Shown: positions 33,732-42,819 of the stretch, one piece after another | How positions within the stretch are numbered: position 1 is the stretch's first letter | Layout: every line of letters begins with the position of its first letter | Assembly (NCBI RefSeq): GCF_965262965.1 | Contig: NZ_OZ253573.1 | Coordinates: 310,001-374,000, forward strand | DNA length: 64,000 nt | Source: Poriferisodalis sp965262965 | GTDB lineage: Bacteria > Actinomycetota > Acidimicrobiia > Acidimicrobiales > Poriferisodalaceae | Direction of reading: 5' to 3' | Notes under the pieces: generated by a model | The model's input: the letters and a program-made list of their open reading frames with translations, nothing else | The model's database searches: none | What the model was told of the DNA's origin: nothing | Position numbers and translations under genes: made by a program

Positions 33732-36700
33732 ATGCGTGCGCTGGCTGTGTTCGTGCTGCTGGTCACGGCGCTGGCTGTGGCCACGCCCCTGTCCCAGGCG
33801 CAGACACCGACGCCGGTGACGCTGGTGTCGAACGCCAGCGGGATTCCTAGTCATCACCAGAACTTTTACGCGGCGCAGAGCTTCACGACGGGGAGCACCA
33901 CCGGCGGGTACACGCTGTCCGATGTCCGCATTTATCTGAGCGCAAATCAAAGCAGCAATTGGGCGCCGGCGGTCAAGATCCGGGAGAACAACGCCAGCAA
34001 CCAGCCAGGCGATGTGGTCGCCGCGCTCACGAACCCGGCCACCCTCACCAAGAATGCGGTTAATACTTTCACAGCGCCGGCGAACACCACCCTTTCGGCG
34101 TCGACGGTCTACTGGGTGTACGTCAACGACGGCGTCACCGGCCGCGGCAACCGAGGAAGGTTCGGTTATACGAACAGCACTTCTGAGACGGGTCTGGCGG
34201 GCTGGTCCATCGCCGATTCACGGTTGACGTCTAACGATGGCACCACTTGGAATGCGTCGGGCTCGGTGCTGTCGATGGAGCTCAAGGGCTACGCGACCAG
34301 CCCGCCCGCCACCACCACCACGACGACGACCACGACGACCACGACCGCGCCGGTCAACAGTGCGCCGGTGTTCGCGGCTGCTTCGTTGACGCGCAGTCTG
34401 GCGGAGAACACCGCGGCGAACACGAATGTGGGGGCGGTGGTTCCTGCGGCGACCGACGCCAACAGCGACTCGTTGACGTATTCGATGGAGGGCACAGACA
34501 GCGTCTCGTTCACTTTCGATGCGGCGACGCGGCGTATCAAGACCAAGTCGGGTGTGTCCTATGACTTTGAGACCAAGGCCAGTTATTCGGTGACGATCAA
34601 GGCTTCCGACGGCACCGCCAGCGACACGGTGACGGTCACTATCACCTTGACTGATGTGGCCGAGCAGCCGGCGACACCGGCGGCGCCGTCGGTGTCGGCG
34701 GGGTCGAAGACGAGCCTGGACGTGGCCTGGACCGCGCCGGCCCGCAACGGGGGACCCGCACTGACCGGCTACGACGTGCAGTATCGGGATGGTTCCAGCG
34801 GCCCGTTCGCGGCGTGGTCGCATTCGGGCACGTCCACCTCAGCAACGATCACCGGGCTGACCGCCGATATCAGCTATCAGGTGCAGGTACGCGCCCGCAA
34901 CGGGGAGACCCCCAGTGCATGGTCGCCCTCTGGTAACGGCGTCACCCATGCCAACGCTGCGCCGGTGTTCGCGGCTGCTTCGTTGACGCGCAGTCTCGCG
35001 GAGAACACCGCCGCGAACACGAATGTGGGAGCGGCTGTTGCGGCGGCGACCGACGCCAACAGCGACACGTTGACGTATTCGATGGAGGGCGGGGACAGCG
35101 TCTCGTTCACGTTCGATCCGGCGACGCGGCAGATCAAGACCAGGTCGGGTGTGTCTTATGACTTTGAGAGCAACACGACCATCTTCTCGGTGACGATCAG
35201 GGTCTCCGACGGCACGGCCAGCGACACGGTGACGGTCACTATCACCTTGACTGATGTGGCTGAGCAGCCGGCGACACCGGCTGCGCCGTCGGTGTCGGCT
35301 ACGTCGGGTTCGACGACGAGCCTGAACGTGGCCTGGGGTGCGCCGGGCCGTAACGGAGGACCCGCTCTGAGCGGCTACAGCGTGCAGTATCGGGCTGGTT
35401 CGAGCGGTGTGTTCAGGTCGTGGTCGCATTCGGGTACGTCGGTGTCGGCGACGATCACCGGGCTGACCGCGAATACCAGCTATGAGGTGCAGGTACGGGC
35501 TCTCAACGGGGAGACGCCCAGTGCATGGTCGCCGTCGGGCACGGGCCGCACCAACTCGCCTGCCAACAGTGCGCCGGTGTTCGCGGCTGCTTCGTTGACG
35601 CGCAGTGTGGCGGAGAACACCGCCGCTAACACGAATGTGGGGGCGGTGGTTCCCGCGGCGACCGACGCCGACAGCGGTGACACGTTGACTTATTCGATGG
35701 AGGGCGCCGACTCCGGCTCGTTCAGCTTCGATGCGGCGACGCGGCGTATCAAGACCAGGTCGGGTGTGACCTATGACTTTGAGACCAAGACGAGTTATTC
35801 GGTGACGATCAAGGCTTCCGACGGGACGGCCAGCGACACGGTGCCGGTCACTATCAACTTGACTGATGTGGCTGAGCAGCCCGCGACACCGGCTGCGCCG
35901 TCGGTGTCGGCTACGTCGGGTTCGACGACGAGTGTGGACGTGGCCTGGACTGCGCCTGGCCGCAACGGAGGACCCGTACTGACCGGCTACAGCGTCCAGT
36001 ACCGTGTCGGTTCCAGCGGCGTGTTCAGGGCCTGGTCGCATTCGGGGACGTCCACGTCAGCGACGATCACCGCGCTGACCGCCAACACCAGCTATCAAGT
36101 GCAGATACGCGCCCTCAACGGGGAGACGCCCAGTGCATGGTCGCCGTCGGGCACGGGCCGCACCAACTCGCCGACCAACAGGGCGCCGGTGTTCGCGGCT
36201 GCTTCGTTGACGCGCAGTCTCGCGGAGAACACCGCCGCGAACACGAATGTGGGGGCGGTGGTTCCCGCGGCGACCGACGCCGACAGCGGCGACACGTTGA
36301 CTTATTCGATGGAGGGCGCCGACTCCGCCTCGTTCAGCTTCGATGCGGCGACGCGGCGTATCAAGACCAGGTCGGGCGTGGTCTATGACTTTGAGACCAA
36401 GACGAGTTATTCGGTGACGATCAAGGCTTCCGACGGCACGGCCAGCGACACGGTGCCGGTCACCATCAACTTGACTGACGTGGCTGAGCAGCCGGCGACA
36501 CCGGCGGCGCCGGTGGTGTCGGCTACGTCGGGTTCGACGACGAGTGTGGAGGTGGCCTGGAGCGCGCCGGGCCGCGACGGGGGCCCCGCGCTGGTCGGCT
36601 ACGGCGTGCAGTATCGGGCGGGTTCGAGCGGTGTGTTCAGGTCGTGGTCGCATTCGGGGACGTCTACGTCGGCGACGATCACGGGCCTGTCCGCCGGCAC

Positions 36701-38738
36701 GGCCTACGAGGTTCGGGTGCAGGCTCTCAACGGGGAGACGCCCAGCGGTTGGTCGCCGTCGGGCTCGGGCCACACCAGCGCGCCCGCCAACAGCGCGCCC
36801 GCCGGCAGGCCGCCCGCCAGCAGGCCGCCCGCCGCCAGCCCGCCCACCCGCAGCGTGCCGTTCTTCCCGGTGCCCGACGTCTATGTCGGCGGCGGCAGGG
36901 CCAGGCCGAGTCTTGTGGATTTTGAGTGGACGGTGGAGCATGACATCGAGAGCCTCGACGGCGGTCAGGGCCGGCCGACGGGTTCGTGGTCCGACGGTGC
37001 CGTTTTCTGGATCGCCGACAGCGACGGCGACGGCGAGGTGTACGCCTATGGCCTGGCCATGGGCGAGCGGGTCGAGGGGAGCGAGTTCGTGCTCGACGAC
37101 GCGAACCGCGCCCCTCGCGGCTTGTGGTCCCGGACGGGGATTGCCTGGGTGTCCGACAGCGGCCGGGACCGTGTCTTTGTCTATGACCTCGACAGCGGCG
37201 ACCGCCTCGCCGAGCGCGAGATCGCGTTGGATCAGGCCAACGGCGATGTCCGCGGCATCTGGTCCGACGGCGGGACCTTGTGGGTGCTCGACCGCGCGCG
37301 GGCGCTTTTCGCCTACGACCTGTCGAGCGGGCATCTGCTCGCGCACCACCTGCTCGACAGCGCCAACAGCGATCCCCGCGACCTGTGGTCCGACGGTGTC
37401 ACTGTCTGGGTCTCCGACCATGGCGCCGAGCGTCTGTTCGCCTACCGGCTGCCCGTCGTGCCCGCGCAGCCGGGCGCGGTCAGCGCCGCGCAGGCCGACA
37501 GCGGCGAGCCGCGGCTTCTCGAGCGTGTCCCTCGTGAGGAGTTCGGGGAGCTTTCCGGCGCCGGCAACAGCAGTCCTAGCGGGATCTGGTCCGACGGCGA
37601 CGTCATGTACGTGGTCGACGACAGGGACCGCCGCGTCTACACCTACAACATGCCCGACGCCATCGACGCGCGCCTCGCCGCGCTCTGGCTCAGCGGCGTC
37701 GACTTCGGCGGGTTCGACCGCGACCGCACCGGCTATGTCGCCGTCGCCGGGCAGGGCGTGACCGAGACCGTCGTGACCGCCGAAGCGACACAGCGCCGCG
37801 CCGATGTCGAGATCAAGCCCGGCGACGCCGACGCCGCCGACGGCCACCAGGTCGCGCTCGGCGGCCTCGCGGCGATCACCGTCACGGTGACCTCCGCCGA
37901 CGCCAGCCGCACCAAGACCTACCGTGTCGCCTTCGCTGTGCCCGCGGACGTCGACGCGCCCGGGCTGCACCTGGCCGGCGCACACCCGTGGGTGGCATCG
38001 GACTGCTCCGGCGACGTGCCGATCATCGTGGCCTCCGACGCCGACGCACAATCGGACATCTACTCAGCAGTCACCCTGGCAGGGATCATCGGCACGGACT
38101 GCATAGTGCTCGCCGGCGCCCGCGAAGCGTCCATGCCCCAAAGCCAAGCCGCACGGCTCGCCGCAGCAGCACACGGCGGCTACGTCGTCGGCGGCGAAGC
38201 AGCGGTGCCCCCCGCCAAGCTCGCCGACCGCGACATGTCACGAATCTGGGGCGGCAACCGATGGACGACCGCCCAAAAAATCGCCGACCAAGCAACCCGG
38301 CCGGCCCCAGGCACTCCCGCGGAGACACCCGCTGCCCAACCCGCGCCGCTGCCCGCGGACGTCGGCGCGCCAGGGCTGCACCTGGCCGGCGCACACCCAT
38401 GGGTGGCGTCGGACTGCTCCGGGGACACGCCCATCGTGGTGGCTTCGGATGCCATGGCACAATCCGACATCTACTCAGCAGTCACCCTCGCACGCATCAT
38501 CGGCACCGACTGCGTGATACTGGCCGGCGCACGCGAAGCGGCCATGCCCCACAGCCAAGCGACACGGCTGGCCGCAGCAGCACCACACGGCGGCTATGTC
38601 ATCGGCGGCCCAACAGCAGTGCCCGCCGCCAAAATCGCCGACCGTCACAACATCACCCGCATCGCCGGCCCGAACCGCTGGCAAACCGCCCAAAAAGTCG
38701 GACACCAAGCACGCACACTCACCAACAGCACCCAATAA
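33732..38738 (+). CDS. Large repetitive surface protein: cadherin-like/FN3 repeats, propeller, cell-wall-binding repeats
   Basis: From ATG 33732 the protein is 1668 residues. A signal peptide (MRALAVFVLLVTALAVATP, likely cleaved after LSQAQ) leads to a beta-rich N-terminal domain (about 30-190) and a Thr-rich linker. Four tandem units at about 209-1019 each contain a cadherin-like domain (SLTRSLAENTAANTN) and an FN3 domain. A Pro-rich hinge follows, then five WSDG-type repeats at about 1063-1250 resembling propeller blades, a beta-sandwich, and two 137-residue repeats from 1406 and 1543 ending in RIWGGNRWTTAQ-like motifs of cell-wall-binding repeat 2. It is probably a wall-attached adhesin. 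The frame is open upstream to GTG 33600 through a poly-C tract. Confidence 0.85.
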   Translation: MRALAVFVLLVTALAVATPLSQAQTPTPVTLVSNASGIPSHHQNFYAAQSFTTGSTTGGYTLSDVRIYLSANQSSNWAPAVKIRENNASNQPGDVVAALTNPATLTKNAVNTFTAPANTTLSASTVYWVYVNDGVTGRGNRGRFGYTNSTSETGLAGWSIADSRLTSNDGTTWNASGSVLSMELKGYATSPPATTTTTTTTTTTTAPVNSAPVFAAASLTRSLAENTAANTNVGAVVPAATDANSDSLTYSMEGTDSVSFTFDAATRRIKTKSGVSYDFETKASYSVTIKASDGTASDTVTVTITLTDVAEQPATPAAPSVSAGSKTSLDVAWTAPARNGGPALTGYDVQYRDGSSGPFAAWSHSGTSTSATITGLTADISYQVQVRARNGETPSAWSPSGNGVTHANAAPVFAAASLTRSLAENTAANTNVGAAVAAATDANSDTLTYSMEGGDSVSFTFDPATRQIKTRSGVSYDFESNTTIFSVTIRVSDGTASDTVTVTITLTDVAEQPATPAAPSVSATSGSTTSLNVAWGAPGRNGGPALSGYSVQYRAGSSGVFRSWSHSGTSVSATITGLTANTSYEVQVRALNGETPSAWSPSGTGRTNSPANSAPVFAAASLTRSVAENTAANTNVGAVVPAATDADSGDTLTYSMEGADSGSFSFDAATRRIKTRSGVTYDFETKTSYSVTIKASDGTASDTVPVTINLTDVAEQPATPAAPSVSATSGSTTSVDVAWTAPGRNGGPVLTGYSVQYRVGSSGVFRAWSHSGTSTSATITALTANTSYQVQIRALNGETPSAWSPSGTGRTNSPTNRAPVFAAASLTRSLAENTAANTNVGAVVPAATDADSGDTLTYSMEGADSASFSFDAATRRIKTRSGVVYDFETKTSYSVTIKASDGTASDTVPVTINLTDVAEQPATPAAPVVSATSGSTTSVEVAWSAPGRDGGPALVGYGVQYRAGSSGVFRSWSHSGTSTSATITGLSAGTAYEVRVQALNGETPSGWSPSGSGHTSAPANSAPAGRPPASRPPAASPPTRSVPFFPVPDVYVGGGRARPSLVDFEWTVEHDIESLDGGQGRPTGSWSDGAVFWIADSDGDGEVYAYGLAMGERVEGSEFVLDDANRAPRGLWSRTGIAWVSDSGRDRVFVYDLDSGDRLAEREIALDQANGDVRGIWSDGGTLWVLDRARALFAYDLSSGHLLAHHLLDSANSDPRDLWSDGVTVWVSDHGAERLFAYRLPVVPAQPGAVSAAQADSGEPRLLERVPREEFGELSGAGNSSPSGIWSDGDVMYVVDDRDRRVYTYNMPDAIDARLAALWLSGVDFGGFDRDRTGYVAVAGQGVTETVVTAEATQRRADVEIKPGDADAADGHQVALGGLAAITVTVTSADASRTKTYRVAFAVPADVDAPGLHLAGAHPWVASDCSGDVPIIVASDADAQSDIYSAVTLAGIIGTDCIVLAGAREASMPQSQAARLAAAAHGGYVVGGEAAVPPAKLADRDMSRIWGGNRWTTAQKIADQATRPAPGTPAETPAAQPAPLPADVGAPGLHLAGAHPWVASDCSGDTPIVVASDAMAQSDIYSAVTLARIIGTDCVILAGAREAAMPHSQATRLAAAAPHGGYVIGGPTAVPAAKIADRHNITRIAGPNRWQTAQKVGHQARTLTNSTQ
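34356..36788 (+). repeat. Four tandem about 610-bp units (cadherin-like + FN3)
   Basis: Units begin at 34356, 34953, 35565 and 36177 and are 597, 612, 612 and 612 bp long. Each opens with codons for an N-(S/A/R)-A-P-V-F motif. A fifth partial start (NSAP) follows at 36789 before the Pro-rich hinge. DNA identity between units is high enough to allow recombination, and all unit lengths are multiples of three. Confidence 0.92.
37947..38738 (+). repeat. Two cell-wall-binding repeats, 411-bp period
   Basis: Repeat 1 begins at 37947 and repeat 2 at 38358. Both encode PGLHLAGAHPWVASDCSGD near the start and end with an NRW(T/Q)TAQK motif, as in the cell-wall-binding repeat 2 family. They are probably the wall anchor of the surface protein. 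Confidence 0.82.
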
Positions 38739-38985
38739 ACCGCCGTCACAGCCGCACAGGAACACCCCAGTGCACCGCGCACCGACGCCACGCCGGCCTG
38801 GACCGGGTTTCCCGGCTTGAAGTCTTGTCAGGGAGCGTACGCCAGCATCACGATTCGCTCTGAGGCCGATGCGGCACCGTCGAATCTCGCGGCTTCAGCT
38901 CGGACACGGTTCGAGCTGCTGGGCGGCGTGGAACTGTCGTTGTCCCCACGTGAGCCGATGCGCGAAATGTTGCTTTGAGGGCAGC
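38739..38985. other. Gap after the surface protein gene
   Basis: No gene supported. A short palindrome, CCGGG-TTT-CCCGG at 38803-38815, could act as a weak terminator between the convergent surface-protein gene and the RES remnant. Nothing else is evident. Confidence 0.4.
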
Positions 38986-39610
38986 TCAGTCTTCGACATG
39001 CAGACCCAACGCCACGGCAAGTTCGGTCACGAAGGCCAAGCCGTTGCCGACGCTGAGGTCTGCGTGAACGATGTCTGTGTTGAACCAGTCGTGGCCTCGT
39101 CCGTCGCTGTCGTAGATGATTGCCGTATGTCCAGCTTGTTCGACGATGGCCAGCAGTATCCGCATCGGCTCACGTGCGCGGTCAGCGGCGACTTCAACTT
39201 GTCGTGAGTGCCAGATGAATCCGGCGGCCGGTTGCCCGCCGATCGATGCCCGAGTCCGCTGCTGCGCCCATCTGCGTGCGCACCCACAGTGCTGTGGGGG
39301 ACCGGCAATGAGCTGCTCACGCCCGATCCCGTAGTGGTCGAGTTGGTCGTCGCGTAGGTCTATGACGCGAAGGCCTGTCAGGCATGTGACACGGCGCAGG
39401 CATCGACCACGCAGATCTGTGCGCCGAATGGTTGCAGTTGCACCCCCAGACGTCGTGCAAGGCGCTCTCCAGCAGCGCACCTACGTGGTTCTGTGCCAGA
39501 TAGACGTGGGGGATCGGCTGGCCGTCGGTGGCGGGAAGTGGGCTGAATCGGCTGTCGCCGACCCCTGTGCTGTTGAAGACCTCGGCGTGGCGCGACACGT
39601 TGAACCACGA
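38986..39610 (-). pseudogene. RES-domain toxin gene, frameshifted
   Basis: The RES family are NAD-degrading toxins of type II systems. The N-terminal half reads in one frame: FNVSRHAEVFNSTG, RFSPLP, PHVYLAQNHVGALLESALHDV. The C-terminal half reads in another: RRVTCLTGLRVIDLRDDQL, ARRWAQQ, GFIWHSRQ and LAFVTELAVALGLHVED. The switch falls near 39442-39447, at a run of G on the coding strand, so a one-base slip is likely. The upstream junction to the antitoxin gene is also out of frame. The order antitoxin then toxin fits known RES modules. Confidence 0.68.
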
Positions 39611-39895
39611 TGTCCCAGCCGGTCATCCCAGCGTCTTGCAGGACAGAGATCACCGGCTGCCAGTGTGCACGGAACTCAAGTGCCTCATCGAGCAGGACGG
39701 CCGGAATGTGAGTCCCGCCGTTCACTGTGACGGCCAGCACTTCGCCTCGCTTGCCGGCCCGCTGGATCTGTTTGTGCACGGTGTTCACAGGCCGCCCATG
39801 CGCTGGGCGAGTTGCTTGACAGTGAATGCCCCGCTGTCGAGCAAGCTCTGTCGAGCGGCATGCACACGGTGGGCGTTGAGGATGCCGGCTTCCAT
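39611..39895 (-). pseudogene. Putative antitoxin gene of the RES module, frameshifted
   Basis: ATG 39895 begins MEAGILNAHRVHAARQSLL and a helix-turn-helix-like AFTVKQLAQRMG, then a stop at about 39786. Reading resumes in another frame as PVNTVHKQIQRAGKRGEVLA, THIPAVLLDEALEFRAHWQP and LQDAGMTGWDI. This layout (HTH followed by a C-terminal toxin-binding part) resembles antitoxins encoded before RES toxins. The exact family is uncertain. At least one frameshift near 39790-39800 breaks it. Confidence 0.5.
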
Positions 39896-40183
39896 GTTGG
39901 GTCACAGATACCGAAGCACTATTGGTGACAGCTATGACACACGATGCGGCGCTCGGGGGTCGATGTGCTTGTTACCGAGTGGCTATGGCTCGCGGAGCGG
40001 ATCGTCGTAGGTGAGCAGTTCGACGGCGCTTCAGCCCATCGTCAAGATTTCGCACTGTGATGCTGGCCACGAACCCGTCTTCATTCCCTTTGCAAGTCGA
40101 TTCCTTTTACCTGGAGATTGTGCCTTGCAATCATTGTAGTCAATGCACTTAATGCAATCAGTGTGGCCCGGTGGTTCGGATGG
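39896..40183. other. Intergenic region upstream of the antitoxin remnant
   Basis: No gene supported. The part at 40095-40165 is more AT-rich than the rest of the window and holds two TGCAATCA copies (about 40121-40128 and 40150-40157) separated by CAATGCACTTAATG. These could be operator-like repeats of the former toxin-antitoxin module, but this is a guess. Confidence 0.3.
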
Positions 40184-41770
40184 CTAAGAGCTGGCGATGT
40201 GGCGAAAGGCGGAGTATCTCGGCTGGTCGATCGCCACCTGGTGGGCCACTGAGGTGCGCAGGTAGTCCGCGAGGCCTGAGGTGTCGAGCGCCATGGACCC
40301 GTCTCGCAGTTGATGCACGAGTTTCCAGCGCAGGGCCGTGAGCTGCTCGGTGATGTCGGCGTCGGCGACATGGCCATCGCCGGGAAGACTCTCGCTGGAC
40401 CGCAGGCTCCCATCGTCCAGCAGGGCTACAAGCTGGTCCAGTTCGTAGCGATGCAGTTGCGGGCCAATCAGCCGCTCACGCAGCGCAATGTCGATGGAGT
40501 TGCCCGCCACGAGCGCCAAGAAGCTCGTTCGGCCGTCGGTGGCCTGCCGCACCTCCCCATGCAGGAAATCTCGAACACTCTCGAGGATCTCGTCGACACG
40601 GGGCATGTCCCCGGCCGCAGCATTCGCCTCCGCGCTGGTCGTACTTCCCCCAAGTGCTGACACCTCCGCAGCTCGGCGCCCGAAATCAGACGCAAGCAGC
40701 CCCAGCGAATGCACCGCAGGCAAGAACTTGACCGGCCCCGGAATGATGAGATGCGCACAGTCGAGCTGGCATTCAGAACTGCGGCGGCCGATCGCCGGGC
40801 GCTCGACTGTGGCGTCGGATCCTTGGCGGTACCGATCGGCCATCCCCAGGCATCCCACCGCCCACCAGAACGACCCGAACACCTCCCAGTACTGCACCCG
40901 GTCGGGGTCGACCGGCACCCCGGCGACATTCTCGTAGCCGGCGAACAGGTCGTCGTAGTGCCCGAATCCGCCCACGGGCAGGTGCCGCTGCCCGAAGCGC
41001 CACGAATTGGTGCACATCCAGCCGAGATCTCGCATCGGGTCGCCGATGTGGGCCGTCTCCCAGTCCAGCACCGCGACGAGCCCCGCGTCGGCGTCCACCA
41101 TCACGTTGCCGTTGCGGAAATCATTGTGCACGAGCGTCAGCTCGACCCGATCCTGCCCGTCGAGTTGGGTGGCCAGCCAGCGGGCGGCGTAGTCGATCAT
41201 CGGCTGCGGCGTCGATAGCTCCCGGTAGCGATCCCAGGTCTCGTTGAGATATTCGCTGGGCTGGGCGCGCCGCAGCACATCGCCCAAGCCGGTCGAACCC
41301 ACATCGATCCGATGAATGCGCGCCATCTCCTGCCCGCACTGAAACGCCAACTGCGACCGCACCCCCTCAAGCTCGGCGGCCCGAGTGATGCGAGCACCGA
41401 GCGTGACCCCATCCAGCCATTCCATGATGAAGCCCGCACCGACGCCGTCTCCCGGAACCAGCACGTACAGCAGCTCAGGCTCAGGCACGCCCGCCAGACG
41501 AGCCGTGCTCATGCACAGCGCCTCGGCTTCGACGCCGGTGACGTTGTCGCCCTCGCGGTCCATGCCGTCAGGCCCCCGCCGTAGGCAGATCTCGAAGACA
41601 CCGCCCGGGTCCGAAACACGGCGACACCGAAGCCGATACGTCTCCATGCTCGCCCCGCCGCTGAGCCGTTCGGCGTCAACCAGCCCGTCGCAGTCACGGA
41701 TCTCGCGCCGCAGAACTGCGTCAAGAGCTTCGGCGAAGGTGGGCAGCACGTGCTGACGGTCGTCACTCAT
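40184..41770 (-). CDS. APH-type phosphotransferase fused to DUF6285
   Basis: The 528 residues from ATG 41770 have an aminoglycoside/choline-kinase-like fold at about 1-340 with the Brenner motif VHNDFRNGN and the metal-binding DWET; members near acyl-CoA genes often act on other small molecules. The C-terminal part, from about residue 380 (VDEILESVRDFLHGEV, FLALVAGNSIDIALRERL), matches DUF6285, which is usually a separate adjacent gene. The longer upstream frame was rejected because it runs into the PhyH gene. It lies 46 bases after the PhyH gene. Confidence 0.85.
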   Translation of the reverse strand: MSDDRQHVLPTFAEALDAVLRREIRDCDGLVDAERLSGGASMETYRLRCRRVSDPGGVFEICLRRGPDGMDREGDNVTGVEAEALCMSTARLAGVPEPELLYVLVPGDGVGAGFIMEWLDGVTLGARITRAAELEGVRSQLAFQCGQEMARIHRIDVGSTGLGDVLRRAQPSEYLNETWDRYRELSTPQPMIDYAARWLATQLDGQDRVELTLVHNDFRNGNVMVDADAGLVAVLDWETAHIGDPMRDLGWMCTNSWRFGQRHLPVGGFGHYDDLFAGYENVAGVPVDPDRVQYWEVFGSFWWAVGCLGMADRYRQGSDATVERPAIGRRSSECQLDCAHLIIPGPVKFLPAVHSLGLLASDFGRRAAEVSALGGSTTSAEANAAAGDMPRVDEILESVRDFLHGEVRQATDGRTSFLALVAGNSIDIALRERLIGPQLHRYELDQLVALLDDGSLRSSESLPGDGHVADADITEQLTALRWKLVHQLRDGSMALDTSGLADYLRTSVAHQVAIDQPRYSAFRHIASS

Positions 41771-41816
41771 GGCTGGGCGAACCTCTCGGCGACGGCGCAT
41801 CCGGCCCTGGAGCGAC

Positions 41817-42716
41817 TCAGCCGTCCTTTTGCTGGGAGCCGAAGATGGTGGGCGGACCCTTGCGTGACCAGTCGGGGGCGACATGCATCGCCCGTCCCTC
41901 GATCGTGAGCTTCTGAGTGGCCTCCTCCCCGCCGCAGATCCGCCCGCCGTTGGGGCCGGTGACACCGTTCACACCGCAATTCGCAATCGGATACGACCCC
42001 AGCGCCGAGTACGTCTGCAGCAGCAGGGGCCGGGGCCGGGGCGAGTTGTTCGGCATCGAGCCATGCACCATGCAGCAGTTGTGAACCGTGACCGAACCCG
42101 CCGGTCCGCCGAGATATTCCATAGCGTCGAGGTCGAGCCCGGCAGCGTCGTCGTCGCTCATCGCCCCGGCCCAGTTTCCGTCGGACCCATACAGGTCATA
42201 CAGCGACCCCAGATGGCTGCCCGGCAGCACGCCCATCGGCGACATTTCCGGATCGACGTCGGAGAGATACACACCGATCGTCAGCGGCGTGAAATCGGTG
42301 TGCGGCCAGAATTGGATGTCCTGGTGCCACTTGACCTCTTCACCGCCTTCGGACCATTTGAAGTTGAGCTTGGAGTGGTGGTACCGGACGGGGCCGCCGA
42401 GCAGCGCAGAGGCCAGTTGCGCCGGTGGACCTTCGAAGGTGAAGCGGGCGTACGTCGGGTGCTGGTCCACAGGTGAGATGAGACGGCGCAGCCTCGGTGC
42501 GTCGGCCGTGTGCGTGGGCTCCAGATCGAACACCTTGCCCGAGGTGGTCTCAGCCCGGCTGGCCTCGATGAACTCCGCCGTCACGGCGCGCAGCTCAGCC
42601 AGCCATTCGGGGCCGACGAACTCAGGCAGGCACAAGTAGCCATTCGCCTCGTAGTCGGCCCTGCGGCGGTCCGAGACAGCGCTGACGGCGACCGGGGGAG
42701 CTTTCGCAAGCGTCAT
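41817..42716 (-). CDS. Phytanoyl-CoA dioxygenase (PhyH)-family protein
   Basis: Predicted Fe(II)/2-oxoglutarate dioxygenase. The 299 residues have the iron-binding WHQDIQFW (His-X-Asp) and a distal His in VHNCCMVHGSMPNNS, and an Arg-containing 2-oxoglutarate region following it (SPRPRPLLLQTY). The start is ATG 42716. It probably forms an operon with the downstream phosphotransferase gene. The substrate is not predictable; the family hydroxylates lipids, phosphonates and other small molecules. Confidence 0.88.
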   Translation of the reverse strand: MTLAKAPPVAVSAVSDRRRADYEANGYLCLPEFVGPEWLAELRAVTAEFIEASRAETTSGKVFDLEPTHTADAPRLRRLISPVDQHPTYARFTFEGPPAQLASALLGGPVRYHHSKLNFKWSEGGEEVKWHQDIQFWPHTDFTPLTIGVYLSDVDPEMSPMGVLPGSHLGSLYDLYGSDGNWAGAMSDDDAAGLDLDAMEYLGGPAGSVTVHNCCMVHGSMPNNSPRPRPLLLQTYSALGSYPIANCGVNGVTGPNGGRICGGEEATQKLTIEGRAMHVAPDWSRKGPPTIFGSQQKDG

Positions 42717-42807
42717 GGCCGAAACCGTACCGGCTCGTGCCCTCCGAGTCAGAGAGCGCTGCCCGCAGCACGACCAAGACGTTCGCCCGACGCCGTGATG
42801 CGTTGCT

Positions 42808-42813
42808 TAGGGT
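42808..42813 (+). promoter_or_regulatory. -10 element TAGGGT, leaderless start for pyrC
   Basis: TAGGGT ends six bases before ATG 42820 without a ribosome-binding site. It supports this ATG and a leaderless message. Confidence 0.45.
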
Positions 42814-42819
42814 GAAGCG

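Noticed and set aside
34356..36788. CRISPR-like repetition
   Set aside because: Units are about 610 bp, coding and in frame with FN3/cadherin-like domains; there are no short repeats with unique spacers.
36057..38051. Open frame of 664 codons antisense to the surface protein
   Set aside because: Composition is Arg/His/Gly-rich and it repeats with the same period as the adhesin units, as expected of an antisense shadow.
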